A stretch of 64,000 nt of DNA. It comes from Rhyzopertha dominica. Taxonomy: Eukaryota > Arthropoda > Insecta > Coleoptera > Bostrichidae. Numbering within the stretch: the first letter of the stretch is position 1; each line of letters begins with the position of its first letter. Location of the stretch: positions 12,400,001 to 12,464,000 of the forward strand of contig QCXZ01000064.1 of the NCBI GenBank assembly GCA_025024175.1, written 5' to 3'. Positions 54,504 to 64,000 of this stretch are shown piece after piece. The notes beneath the pieces were generated by a model. The model had not been told where the DNA came from, did not search any database, and saw nothing but the letters and a program-made list of their open reading frames with translations. The position numbers and the translations under genes are program-made.

Positions 54504-57500
54504 CTAAAAATAAAAACACAATAAATGAGGATGTTGATATTGAAGTTTAGTACACGAATTTTGTTTCTCTAATTACATATACAGGGTGAGTTTATTTTTA
54601 TGTTTGACATAAAAAGAATGTTGTTAAATAGGGAAAGATTTACAGTTTTCTGAGTCTAGCTTACTAGATATTTTTATTCGTATATCGTCGCTATTTTTAA
54701 TTGTACATACAAAGTAAATACAACAGTAGAAAATGACGTTTCCAATCAGATCATTAAATTTTGCAAGAAAGCTGTCATTTTTGATATATGTCATAAGCTT
54801 ACCATTTTTTAATACAAACCATAGTTGGCATTGGTTCATAAAAGATCCGCCATTTTTTAGGCTTCCCAAGGATGTAATACTTAATAATGATTAGGTAAAA
54901 AAATGTAAGAGTTATGGTATATTCTTTGTTTGATTCTGATTTTAACGTAGTTAGCTATGGACAAATAAAATTAAATATTAAATATATATCCGTCAATTCT
55001 TCATGCTTTGACATTTAGTTGAATAAGTAGTTTTTTTTAAATAAATTATTGAACTTTGAAAAGCGCAATCTTGTCCAAGTTTCATAAGAATATTTTGAAC
55101 GATACTTTGATTTCCAGCAATCTTCTTTGCCTGCATAATTTGAGAATCTATGGTTTGGCATTATATAGTTAGCAGTTCTTGGTCCGCATTTTCTTGGATA
55201 AGTGTTAAACTGGTGCACGTTATCTCAATTTTCTCCAGAGTGAATTCCAAGATATGTTGGATGAACCGAATTTAGATACTGGGCAATGCTTCAATGGTTT
55301 CAACTTCTGGATAGCAAGAAGCGGGCCAGTTTCATGCCTTCGGTTTTAGATTTTTTATATGGGGAACAATTAAATACAAAGTCTACTAGCGATTTGTTGT
55401 CCTGATTCGGGTCTAAAGGCTGTCGTCAACGTTTCGCTAGCACGAGTGGCAAGCTTCTTTAGAGGTCCTTCCATCCGCGGTGCTGTATGTACTGGATGAA
55501 ATTATCAGGATGTTTCTGAATCTTGATGGCTTCCCTGGTCAGTCTGTTCTCAAAATGTATCCTGTGGTCGCCGTTGCTCAATGCGTGCTCGGCTACTGCA
55601 GACTTTTCAGGTCGTCCTAACCGGCAGTCTGCTTTATGCTCTCTAAGTCTAGATTTATTGATCTCTTGGTAGTTCGAATGTAGACCTTACCGCAAGAACA
55701 CGGTATGCGGTAGAATCCTGTTGGTGAAAGTGTGTTCCTTTTGTCTTTCGCTGATCTGATGGTCTGCTGGATCTTCTTCGTAGGCCTGAAGGTTGTTATG
55801 ATGTCGTGCCTCTTCAGAACTCTGTTTATCCTGTCCGTGATTCTAACAACATACGGAAGATAAGCTTGAGAAGTAGTAGGTCGTTGTTCGATTTCCCTTG
55901 ATGATCTCGGGCCCATTGAGTTCTCGATCTCCCTCTTGCTGTAGCCATTTACCTCGAACGCAGTTCTCAGGTGTTCAAGTTCCGCTTGTGGGTTCTCCGG
56001 TTCGCAAATCCTTCGAGCTCGTTATTTGTTAGGGTTCTGATGACTCCATATTTCTGACTCGGGTGATGGTTGGACAAAGTGTTCAGGTATCTGTCCGTAT
56101 GTGTTGGTTTTCTGTAGACTGAGTGGCCCAGTTTGTTACCACGCTTCCTTACTAGTACATCCAATAGGCCGATAGGCGTTCTACTAGAAAAGCTTCACTC
56201 TGTTTTGAAACGGTGCAATACATGCACTGGTAATAATGGCACAATTTTTTAGTTTTTAAACTTGTATAAACATTTAGAAATACTTCGTTGCGGAAATTAA
56301 ATTCAATCAGTTCATCGAAAGTTTAGAAATGTAGCATTTTCCATTGCTAACTACATTAAAATAAGAATAAAACACAAAAATAACAATAACTCTTACATTT
56401 TTATAATCATATTATTAAGTTTTACATCCCTGGGATGCTTGGTAGATTTTTTGAGTCCATAGGCAACTATGGTTTGTATTTAAAAATGGTAAGTTAATGT
56501 CATGTCTTGAAAGTGACAAATTACTTGAAAAATTTCTGATTGGGGACAATTTTTGTGTTTACGCTTTTTATTTAAATTTAAGAATAACGTTAGGGGAATA
56601 AGAAGATAACACATAAATTGGTTTTTTTCCCTCAAAATATCTATATAGTGAGCCTCTTTTTTTTTAAATCTAAAAGGTGCAATATATTAGTCTCACAAAA
56701 CTACAAATCTTTGTCCATTTAATTCATTCTATCTCCTTAGTTTCCGAAATCCCTATGTTAAACATCGAAAGAAGCTGTATAAAAATAGGAGGTGAACTCT
56801 TGACAAACGCTGTTGCATCAGAAAAAGAGGTACCTAGTATAAGTAAAGACTATTTAATTCTCATTTCAGGGGCAACCGATTGGCGTAAACCATTTTCATA
56901 TTTTAGAAAACGAATACGATATCATCTTTTTGCCAAGTACGGAGTGTTCAAAACTGGTTGTTTGTTTAGGTTTAAAATGAGTGTTACAGAAAATTATTGG
57001 GTTAGAAGGCCAATATCTGTTATAGGAAAAGTATTGCCAGCAGCAGTTTTTGTTTTTTAGTCAAATGTGATGCCACTTACTACCAAAGCCCTATTCAGAT
57101 TTTAGGTCAAAGCGGCATATATTTTGTATCAAAGGTATCGCTACTGAATACCATCTGGGGCATTTGCAGCTCATTCAGGCGATAGTTAATTTCGGAACAG
57201 AGTTTTCACTCTTAGTCCAATTTATCAGGATAGGTTATATCTATTCGTAGAAACAATCAATTTATGTGGATAGAATTTAATCATAGATTTAAGAAAATTG
57301 TTTTGACAGTTTACCTAGATTATTTGAAATTTACGCTTTCTTTGATATTACTGTTAAGGTTGCTGAATGCTTCTAGACAGTACTGTTGCTTTTATGTTTC
57401 ACTATAACATATTGTAAAATTAAATTCTTATTAAAACTAAAATTAAAATATCAATTTCATTTATATTATCAAATATTATGTGTCCTAAGGAAGCAGAATT

Positions 57501-59504
57501 CATTTGAATGATCAAATTTCAATTTTTATTATCGCAGGTTTTGAGTTACGGTGTTGGTTTAAAATTGAAATAGCAATTTAATGTGATTTAATATAATGTC
57601 TACTAATTAAATTGGTACTTGAAATATGTAAGGCTTTCATTTCAGTGAAATAGATTTGGCTGAAAATTTAGATGTCAAAGATGACCAACGCACTGGAAGA
57701 CCAATTTTGAAACTGTTTGCCCCCCCTTCTCCATTTTCAAGTTTGTAGATCAAGACAAAGAATAACCGTTGATAATGTTTTAATGGGTTAAGAGGCATAA
57801 GCTATTAGGGACCTATTCAAAGTTCACATGTAACGCTGTTGAACGTCATCCGGCGCATTTGCAGCTGAACTGCTTGTCGCTCGTTATTTGTGAGCTTCAG
57901 AACGTAGTTCGCTGCAGTGGCGTCGATTCTGAATAGGGCCCTGATAGCCAAGTGATAGAGCGTTTCACTACTGTTCAAAAGGTCCCGAGTTCAAATCTCG
58001 CTCAAGGCTGGCAATACTTTTTCATTTCTTCTTATGTCTATTAACCTATTAAAACATCATCGACGTTAATTATAAACAAATTTCAGGCAATAATTAACTT
58101 TCTCTATACATAAAGAATTACATTTGAGATTACAGCGAGTCGAGTGATTGGTATCAGAACCTAACAGCTCTTACTAGTAGGTAGGTACTGATATAATTGC
58201 AGCCGTATTATCCAGCACTTCTATGAAGATGCAAGTCGCCCGAACTATAATGAAACGTAAGAAAGCTATACCAGCCGAAAATAATCTTGAAGCTCAAGCT
58301 CATCATTCTATACGAACAATGACAGCGAAATATCAACCTATGATATGGTGGTGTGGATAATTTGATTACCTACAAGAATGTGCTTGCTTATAACACTAAA
58401 ATAGTTACATTTTTTAGTAGTGAGTTTATAAGGCTTATAAATTTATATTTCCGTGATAATCGTAATTGTTGAACAAACGTCTGTAGATTATTTTCTAGTG
58501 ACTGGAATACTTATATCTTTGCAAACATTTAATTTTGCGCTTGCTTAAAGACTGTACCTCATATTTAACTGGAATTAATTATTAATCGTTTGTTGTGACA
58601 TCAACTCTATACAAAAATGGAACATAAAAACATTTAAAACACTTTCTTTTCTGGGCGTTGCTTTGCTTTAGAGCTCCAGCATATTTTCATCTTAAATTAT
58701 GATTTGATATAAACTTAAAATTAAGTGTAACATGTTAGTTCATGACTTCCTTAACGTAAGTATCTAGACTAAAACTGAAAAAAGGCATTTTAAAATACAA
58801 ATTAGTACACATTTTACAGTGTTTCTTTAGCATATCTTTGATAAATTGTTGTTTATTAATGTGTACCTATTAACAAAAGGAATTACTGTATATCGGTCTC
58901 CGACACCGGTGCTAGATATATCTGGACTTTTCTTCTTATTATTTATTTACAGTAGATGTTCGTTGAACTGTCCGGGTATTCAAACAAAAAACAACTTTAA
59001 GTGAGTGGCATTCGTTGTAGCATGAAGGGATACTTGGAAATCATAACATTGGCATTCCATAGTTGCATTTGCATAATCTGTGCGATACATGCAGGCATTG
59101 TTTGGGGTCAATTGCAACAGCGATTAGTATATATGCAATTTTTCAATAATTCTCTAACCAATTTAATATGCACACGTTTTGTTTCAGAAATGTAGCTATT
59201 TATAATTTAGTAAAATTTCTGCAATAATTATTGTCTTGCTAATATTTCGACGCAGTTTAATAAAAGTTGTTTTGCCAACTGCGAAGTATAGATGTATTTT
59301 TGTAAATATTCGCATGTTTAAAATCCTTACGGTAATACAAAATAACCTTATAATAGATTGTTTAAACTAGAACTAATATACGTACCTGTGTTGCCATATT
59401 CGACAAGTTTGACATCTTCATAAACATGTTTTCACAACGATTGACGGGACTATAAATTTTTTGTATTATCCTCCACACTGGTCCCGACCACCGTTCAAAG
59501 AGTC
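53691..59504 (-). CDS. TRC8/RNF145-like membrane RING-H2 protein B (5' end missing)
   Basis: Two exons are supported: 59504-59386 (acceptor TTTTCAG|GACT, donor CACAG|GTACG) and 54503-53691 (acceptor TTTTTAG|CTGG, stop TGA). They join in frame across a 4.9-kb intron. The first encodes [20 protein letters not shown]; the second has about five hydrophobic segments (for example [27 protein letters not shown] and [12 protein letters not shown]). Then come [30 protein letters not shown] and a RING-H2 with [14 protein letters not shown] and CPIC, ending YIFC. Phases and exon layout equal those of gene A at 47480, so the pair are paralogs. TRC8-type proteins are ER E3 ligases acting in sterol and protein quality control; that is family knowledge. 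A possible first exon at 63750 does not match the phase directly. Confidence 0.85.
54530..55464. other. Gene B intron, no gene; Penelope end module near 55390-55460
   Basis: The part up to about 55370 shows nothing recognisable. At 55410-55465, read on the minus strand, sequence directly after the Penelope stop codon has AAAGAAGCTTGCCAC and then GCTAGCGAAACG, a stem-forming end module of the element at 55466-56190. Confidence 0.45.
55466..56190 (-). mobile_element. 5'-truncated Penelope-like element, RT end and GIY-YIG
   Basis: Minus strand, from 56164: [40 protein letters not shown] (end of the Penelope RT), then, after a shift, [18 protein letters not shown] residues, [33 protein letters not shown] (GIY-YIG core with its Cys cluster) and, after another shift, [17 protein letters not shown] and [12 protein letters not shown] before a stop at about 55466. 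Two frameshifts (about 55960 and 55620) are the main damage, so it is the youngest of the Penelope copies here. It lies in the large intron of RING gene B, sense to the gene. Confidence 0.85.
56677..57060 (+). CDS. Unrecognised 127-codon open frame
   Basis: The open frame runs from ATG 56677 to TAG 57060 within the gene B intron, antisense to it. [13 protein letters not shown] faintly recalls the block where SGNH-type hydrolases carry G-x-ND, sometimes seen in transposon-borne ORFs, but no other supporting block is present. It has no clear partner exon, signal peptide or membrane segment. It could be a decayed TE gene or chance. Confidence 0.2.
   Translation: MQYISLTKLQIFVHLIHSISLVSEIPMLNIERSCIKIGGELLTNAVASEKEVPSISKDYLILISGATDWRKPFSYFRKRIRYHLFAKYGVFKTGCLFRFKMSVTENYWVRRPISVIGKVLPAAVFVF
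57061..57806. other. Gene B intron, partial MITE end, otherwise nothing
   Basis: Near 57089-57190 the sequence CCCTATTCAG plus GGGGCATTTGCAGCTCATTC resembles one half of the MITE at 57807-57942. The rest is AT-rich and unrecognised. Confidence 0.3.
57807..57942. mobile_element. Small palindromic MITE (136 bp)
   Basis: The left end is AGGGACCTATTCA and the right end, on the minus strand, AGGGCCCTATTCA. The arms remain partly complementary through CGTTC/GAACG blocks. It directly adjoins the SINE that follows. A target duplication could not be assigned. Confidence 0.5.
57943..58130 (+). repeat. tRNA-derived SINE, copy 3, best preserved
   Basis: An A-box-like TAGCCAAGTGATAGAGCG (about 57945-57962) and a B box GAGTTCAAATCTC (57987-57999) lie about 40 bases apart, as in a tRNA gene. 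They are followed by AGGCTGGCAATACTTTTTC, CTTATGTCTATTAACC and TTTCAGGCAATAATTAAC. The copy shares these blocks with 8120 and 46110. It is not a functional tRNA: no aminoacyl stem closes around the boxes. Confidence 0.8.
58131..59385. other. Gene B intron, nothing recognised
   Basis: AT-rich sequence without coding motifs or terminal repeats. Confidence 0.4.
59386..59504 (-). CDS. RING gene B, upstream exon
   Basis: The 119-bp exon begins two bases into a codon and ends exactly on a codon (NMATQ). The same phases bracket the 48446-48310 exon of gene A, although residue similarity is weak (GLFERW against GALISAW). Confidence 0.72.
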
Positions 59505-61109
59505 CTGAAAATATTTATGTCAAACGTTTTCTTGTTATGTTCACTTGGCAATGTAGTTTTCAAGTCCAATTATACGTAAAGTACAAATATTGGTAACGTA
59601 CGTTACATGTAACAATTTATGAAATTTAAGAAGGTGGCTCACTTCATATTAATACTTCACGGTATAGAAAATATTAAAGATGCCAAGACTAGCATGGGTT
59701 ACTAGCCATCAAATGATATAGCAAGTCATAATTCAGGGGTGCAAAATACATTTACCATTTGTACAACTTTGATAAATGTGAGGTATCGTGGCTAATTTTA
59801 AGACGCAACCTCTATGCTAGATTTTTAATCGATTTAAAGCATGTCGTTGATTTATCTGGCTACTGTTTTGTCAAACATAACGAAACTGTAAGGTATAAAA
59901 ACAATAATAATGATTACAAGCTTTGGTTATTATTCTATATTCAAAGATACGAGCGCAACAAAATAAAACTTGCCTAGCAAATTATGAAGTGTTACAAGGA
60001 TTTACTAAATGAAACGTGGCCGCAGTAAAAATACAGATGGCTACTGCAATTATCGAATTACATAGGTAACTGAAGGTTTAAATAAAGCTAATTTGAATTG
60101 TAATTTACATTTGTCCAAGTATACCTGTATACATACAATGTTTTGTGGATTATACAAGTATAGAATGAATTCAGACAAACAGTTGTAAACTATTTTAAAC
60201 CTTTGTACTAGTATGGTATGACTGAAGCCACGTGGAGCATAAACATGTTCTAGTTTAAAGGCTACATATTCAAGGAAATGTCTAAATTAATTCACACTAA
60301 TTCAACAAGTGTTTATAAAAGATAGGATGTCCTGCTAAAGAAACACGGTTGCGCATCATAGATATTACGAAAAAAAAAACAAGTTTTCAGTTTGTTCCAC
60401 TNCCGTANATGAACAGATTAGTATTGCTAATAANGCCAAAGGATGATTTTTTTTCAAGTCCGATCATATNTTTTGGTGCAATGCCTGAAGTTTGGCGTAC
60501 CGAATTTTACCAATGTGGAAACAAGAGTCTATAACTATCTTGGGCCTATATGTCTAATTATCTATTGTTCCCCAATTAAACACAAGCAATTAAGCTTCAA
60601 TTCATTGTAATTTATCGCTTAATAGCGACAAACAAACAAAACAAACACCAATGTTATTTTCTCAGATATTTTATCGTCTAGCTCCAAATTAGGTAGCTGT
60701 AGAAGATGGCGTATGAATTACCTCAACTGCAAAAAAGGTGTTCTGACAGCAAGAAGTATAGGTACTCCTAAGAGCACTTGCGAAAGTTAGGAAGTCTCTT
60801 ATGTTTTATATATCCACTCATTTTAGCTAACCCTAATTTTTGTTTTCTTTCTAATTAAGAATTTCATATGTATATAGCTCAAGTTAAGAGTCCTCAGTCC
60901 AAAACCGCGTCGTGAAATTTGCGGGATCGGTGTACAGCGGGGTAGCGGTNGGCGTATACGACAGACTTCGTGTGTCTCAGTCACACAATCCGTCTCTGTT
61001 TCATAAACTAATAGTTGCGAGCACCAGTTATAGTGAACGGCACCCACATGCAGGTGGCTCCTTTCGTTACCTATTTAAAATCTACGAAAGCATTGCAAGG
61101 CCAGCATTG
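59505..61109. other. Upstream of gene B exon, no certain gene
   Basis: No motif-bearing frame was found. Four N bases lie at 60402-60470 and one at 60950. Missing 5' exons of RING gene B may lie here but cannot be picked out. Confidence 0.35.
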
Positions 61110-61111
61110 TA

Positions 61112-62700
61112 CAGGATGATTAATTAAGATTGGGCAATCTCTGAACTGGAGATACTACACACCAAAATATGGCGATTGACCTTAACATGCCTTATGCAAA
61201 TGTTGCAGGTTTACGAGATACAGGGTGTTCAAAGTTGGAATTTTAATTTGAAATTTCTCAATAATTTTGTGATTTTAACCAGTATCGTCTGGAAAATTGG
61301 CAACTTTATGTTTTTTGGCAAGAGAATTACGAATTTAATGCTAAATTTAGCACTATGTATACAGGGCGTTAGTTACACCCTGTTACTTAAGTAAATTACA
61401 ACATATTTTTTTTGCCTAACGAGTTATGGCTAAAAGTACGAGAAAATCTAAAAGGCAGTTCCATTTTCAATAAAAAGGCACTCCTGTTTATTTCATGTAA
61501 CTCTATCAGTTTTTGAGTTATTTGCATTTGAAACATTCAGTGTAAAGGCTACTAAGCCACCATTATTACTTTGACTTTTTTCAAACAGGCTTGTGTCAGC
61601 ACAATTTTACTGTCACTAAGTAAGAGTGTTTATTGTATTTTTCTAATTTACTTAGTATTATTTGTAGTAAAAATTCTAAAATAAGAAAATGCCACGACAT
61701 AATGAATTTTCTAACAGTGAAATGCGCCGTGATATGATTTGTGTTTTTGCTCAGTCAAATTATAGTGAACTTGGTGCAGCCAGAAGGTGTTTAGAATTAT
61801 ACCCAAATCGGAGACAACCCAATCACAAATTGTTCAGACGTATTTACATCCGCCTAGGCGAAACAGGGTGTTTTCGTCCTAAAAGCTTAAATGCTGCTAG
61901 AAAAACTGTCAACGTCGATGATGAAGGCGAGGTTTTAGTTCGTATTTCGGAAAATCCAGATATCAGTACTCGTGGGTTAAGTGCGGCAACAGTAATAAGC
62001 CAATCGTCTATTTGAAGAATTTTAAAGAAAGATAATCTCCATCCATATCACTATACCCCTGTCCAAAATTTGTTACCTCAAGATTTACCAGTTCGCCTAC
62101 AATTTGCCCAATTTATCCTAGGTAAACAAACCGAAAACCAAGATTTTCTTAATAACTTCCTTTTCACCGATCAGGCGACGTTTACTAGGCGATGTGTTTT
62201 TAATTGGAAAAACAATCATTTGTGGAACTCCGAAAATCCGCATGCTCTAAAGGAACGTCATTTTCAGCATGAATCTAAGGTAAATATTTGGTGTGGTGTG
62301 ATATCTGGTTTTTCTATTGGTCCTTTTGAACGTCCTCCTAATCTGAACAGGCCCCTCTATTTAAACTTTCTTGAACAAAATTTAAACACAGTACTAGAAA
62401 ATGTACCACTAGCCATAAGGCGGAACATGTGGTTTATACTAGACGGGGCACCGCCACATTTTTTTCTGCCAGTACGCCAATACCTGAATGAACATTTTCC
62501 TCACCGGTGGATTGGGCGTGGCAGTGAATTTGTTTGGCCACCGAAAAGTCCAGATTTCAACCCTCTAGACTTCTCAATATGGTCACAAATGAAGGACATG
62601 ATGTACAAAGAAACAGTTAATTCCATCGAAGAATTACGATTACGAATAATGAAGATATATACTATTCAATTTTAATATGTGGTGCGTCGTGCTGTTTCCT
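61112..62700 (+). mobile_element. DD41D IS630-Tc1-mariner element, right end missing
   Basis: The left end reads CAGGATGATTAATTAAG after TA (61110-61111). The 5' region includes further CAGGGTGTTCAAAG and CAGGGCGTTAGTTACACCCTG blocks (61222 and 61363), the latter a small perfect inverted repeat. The transposase frame is nearly intact but ends early, and no matching right terminus follows, so the 3' end was lost. Confidence 0.8.
61689..62675 (+). pseudogene. DD41D transposase, one in-frame stop, C-terminal truncation
   Basis: ATG 61689 begins MPRHNEFSNSEMRRDMICVF, then the first HTH (YSELGAARRCLELYPNRRQP), a linker with RIYIRLGETGCFRP, and ISENPDISTRGLSAATVISQ (second HTH). A single in-frame TGA at 62013-62015 interrupts SQSSI-RILKKDNLHPYHYTP. 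The core has LFTDQATFTRRCVFNWKN (first Asp), WFILDGAPPHFFLPVRQYLN (second) and PKSPDFNPLDFSIWSQMKDM (third), with 41 residues between the last two Asps. The chain stops at MKIYTIQF, losing the last 20-30 residues seen in the copy at 43800. It is the least damaged DD41D gene in the window. Confidence 0.9.
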
Positions 62701-63640
62701 ATTTAATTTATTTAATTGTCTTATTCAATTTATTAATTGTCGGGTGTTTGTAACGGAGAATTCGTCAAGAACTTGAAGTAAAGCTAAAGTACAATCTCAT
62801 TTTTTGGATACCTGATATTTATGCATTGATATATTGATGCCCTAATTTCTGATAGTGTCAAAAGGTTGTGGTCTGCTTTTCTAAATTAAAATAAATGTAA
62901 TTTAATTGTATTGAAAACAATAACTTAAGTGCAAAAATTATGTATAACTTGTCAGATACTAAAGCGGATTAAATGTATGTACTCGTATTTAGAGTACGTA
63001 TTACTCGCATATACGAGTAATATGACGAAAATGATACTATATCAGGTAATAACTTCTCTGCAAGTATAATTTCAAATGCTTCAAGTTAAACGAGATATCT
63101 ACAGCTCATTTTGCAAAAAAATACGTTTAGACGGTTTGCTTTTAGCAAAGATTGTTATTTTACAATTCCCGAAGTTATTTTTACTTGTACAGAGAATTGA
63201 CTGCAGTTATTATTTATTTAGTTATTATTATTATTATTATTATTAGTTAACTAATGAATAATTCAAATTAAATTACAGTAGTATATAATTCATAATTATT
63301 TAACAAAAATTAAAAATTACGTATTATTTATTTTACAGGTAAAAACATTAATCATTAAAATCGATATGGTTATAATATTTATTTTTCAAATAAAATGAAA
63401 ACAAATGTACAGAACATTTTCTAAATCAATGGGAATTTGAAAAATATTTTTAAAATTGTAAACTACTATTTTTTAAAGCATAGGGTGCGCGTCCCTTACT
63501 AGTATCATGGTAGGTAGATGTGAAAAAGAAATTGATTAGGAATTTCAAAAAATGCACGGAAACGTATTTCAAAGCTCATAGAAAGATCTAGTGCGGTATC
63601 AAAATTAGAGCAAAAAATTTACAAACCCTGCAGCCTAAAA
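62701..63640. other. AT-rich, no gene; (TTA)n run
   Basis: A (TTA)n microsatellite lies at about 63222-63245, and short inverted TACTCGTAT/ATACGAGTA repeats at 62980-63025. Nothing coding was recognised. Confidence 0.45.
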
Positions 63641-63651
63641 GTTCACATTAC

Positions 63652-63750
63652 CTTATTTCCGTGTTTTAAATTTCCAACGTTGGCATATTTCTTCCAATTA
63701 TGCCATCGGAAAGTCGTTCTTCTAATAATTTTGCCTTCCCTTTTACCCAT
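63652..63750 (-). CDS. Possible first coding exon, 33 codons, unassigned
   Basis: ATG 63750 opens MGKREGKIIRRTTFRWHNWK, a basic stretch, and runs to AATAAG|GTAATG, a possible donor at 63651. The sequence upstream (63830-63960) is richer in GC and CG dinucleotides than the surroundings, as a promoter would be. It is on the same strand as RING gene B but ends in phase 0 while the known B exon needs phase 1, so at least one more exon would be required. It may belong to another gene or be chance. Confidence 0.25.
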
Positions 63751-64000
63751 TTTAAAGAACACCTGGAAATTTAAACTCCGCGCGACAACGTAGATGTACT
63801 TATTTATGAAATACACACATATGTTGTATGTACATGTGCCATGTGCCGCGCGTATTTAATACGAGCCGTACTACCACGACAATGGGAGGAGCATCTGGCG
63901 AAGTTCATGTAGCAACCGGTTGGTGGCACCACGAGCCACGCGCATTTATTACAATTGCAGATCCTTCGCTGTGCCATTATTTAACAATAACTGAGTAAGA

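Noticed and set aside
54186..54524. Plus-strand 112-codon open frame opposite RING gene B
   Set aside because: It is an antisense shadow of the membrane-domain exon and has no motif of its own.

Overview
The window is AT-rich animal nuclear DNA, almost certainly from an insect. It has spliced genes with GT-AG introns, many dispersed transposable elements (TEs), and transposon families typical of insect genomes: mariner, DD41D IS630-Tc1-mariner, hAT, BEL/Pao, Ty3/gypsy, Penelope-like, and a tRNA-derived SINE. The order cannot be fixed from the sequence; a beetle is possible but only a guess. Single N bases are scattered through it.

Three host loci can be supported, all on the minus strand. 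(1) A complete Wdr37 gene has seven coding exons (26589 down to 4397) encoding 479 residues. Its splice sites and phases were checked at every junction. Its long introns are packed with TEs, and one hAT element fills nearly all of intron 4. (2) and (3) Two paralogous multipass-membrane RING-H2 proteins of the TRC8/RNF139/RNF145 type lie about 5 kb apart (47480-48446 and 53691-59504). They share a long last exon, a preceding short exon and the same intron phases, so they look like a tandem duplication. Their 5' ends were not found with confidence.

Region by region: 1-4.4 kb holds a nearly intact Tigger/pogo element and a LINE relic. 4.4-26.7 kb is Wdr37, with intronic LINEs, Penelope relics, an IS630-like relic, a SINE, a hAT element, a DD41D element carrying a nested THAP-encoding element, and two large foldback structures. 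27.4-31.3 kb is an element inserted into a copy of itself, with a 0.46 kb long-TIR (terminal inverted repeat) MITE at the junction. 34.5-41.8 kb is a BEL/Pao retrotransposon with both LTRs and a 5-bp target duplication; a complete mariner sits in its integrase and a foreign BED-finger segment replaces part of its pol. 42-47.4 kb holds Penelope pieces, a DD41D element with long TIRs, a second SINE copy and a palindromic repeat cluster. 48.7-53.2 kb is a Ty3/gypsy relic with a LINE relic in its interval. 54.5-59.4 kb is the large intron of the second RING gene, with a Penelope relic, a MITE and a third SINE copy. 61-62.7 kb is a DD41D transposase with one stop codon.

No rRNA, CRISPR array or functional tRNA was seen. 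The most unusual items are the THAP element flanked by TTAA, the self-nested element, the four-arm palindrome, and recurrent hammerhead-like CTGANGA/GAAA modules resembling those of Penelope-like elements.
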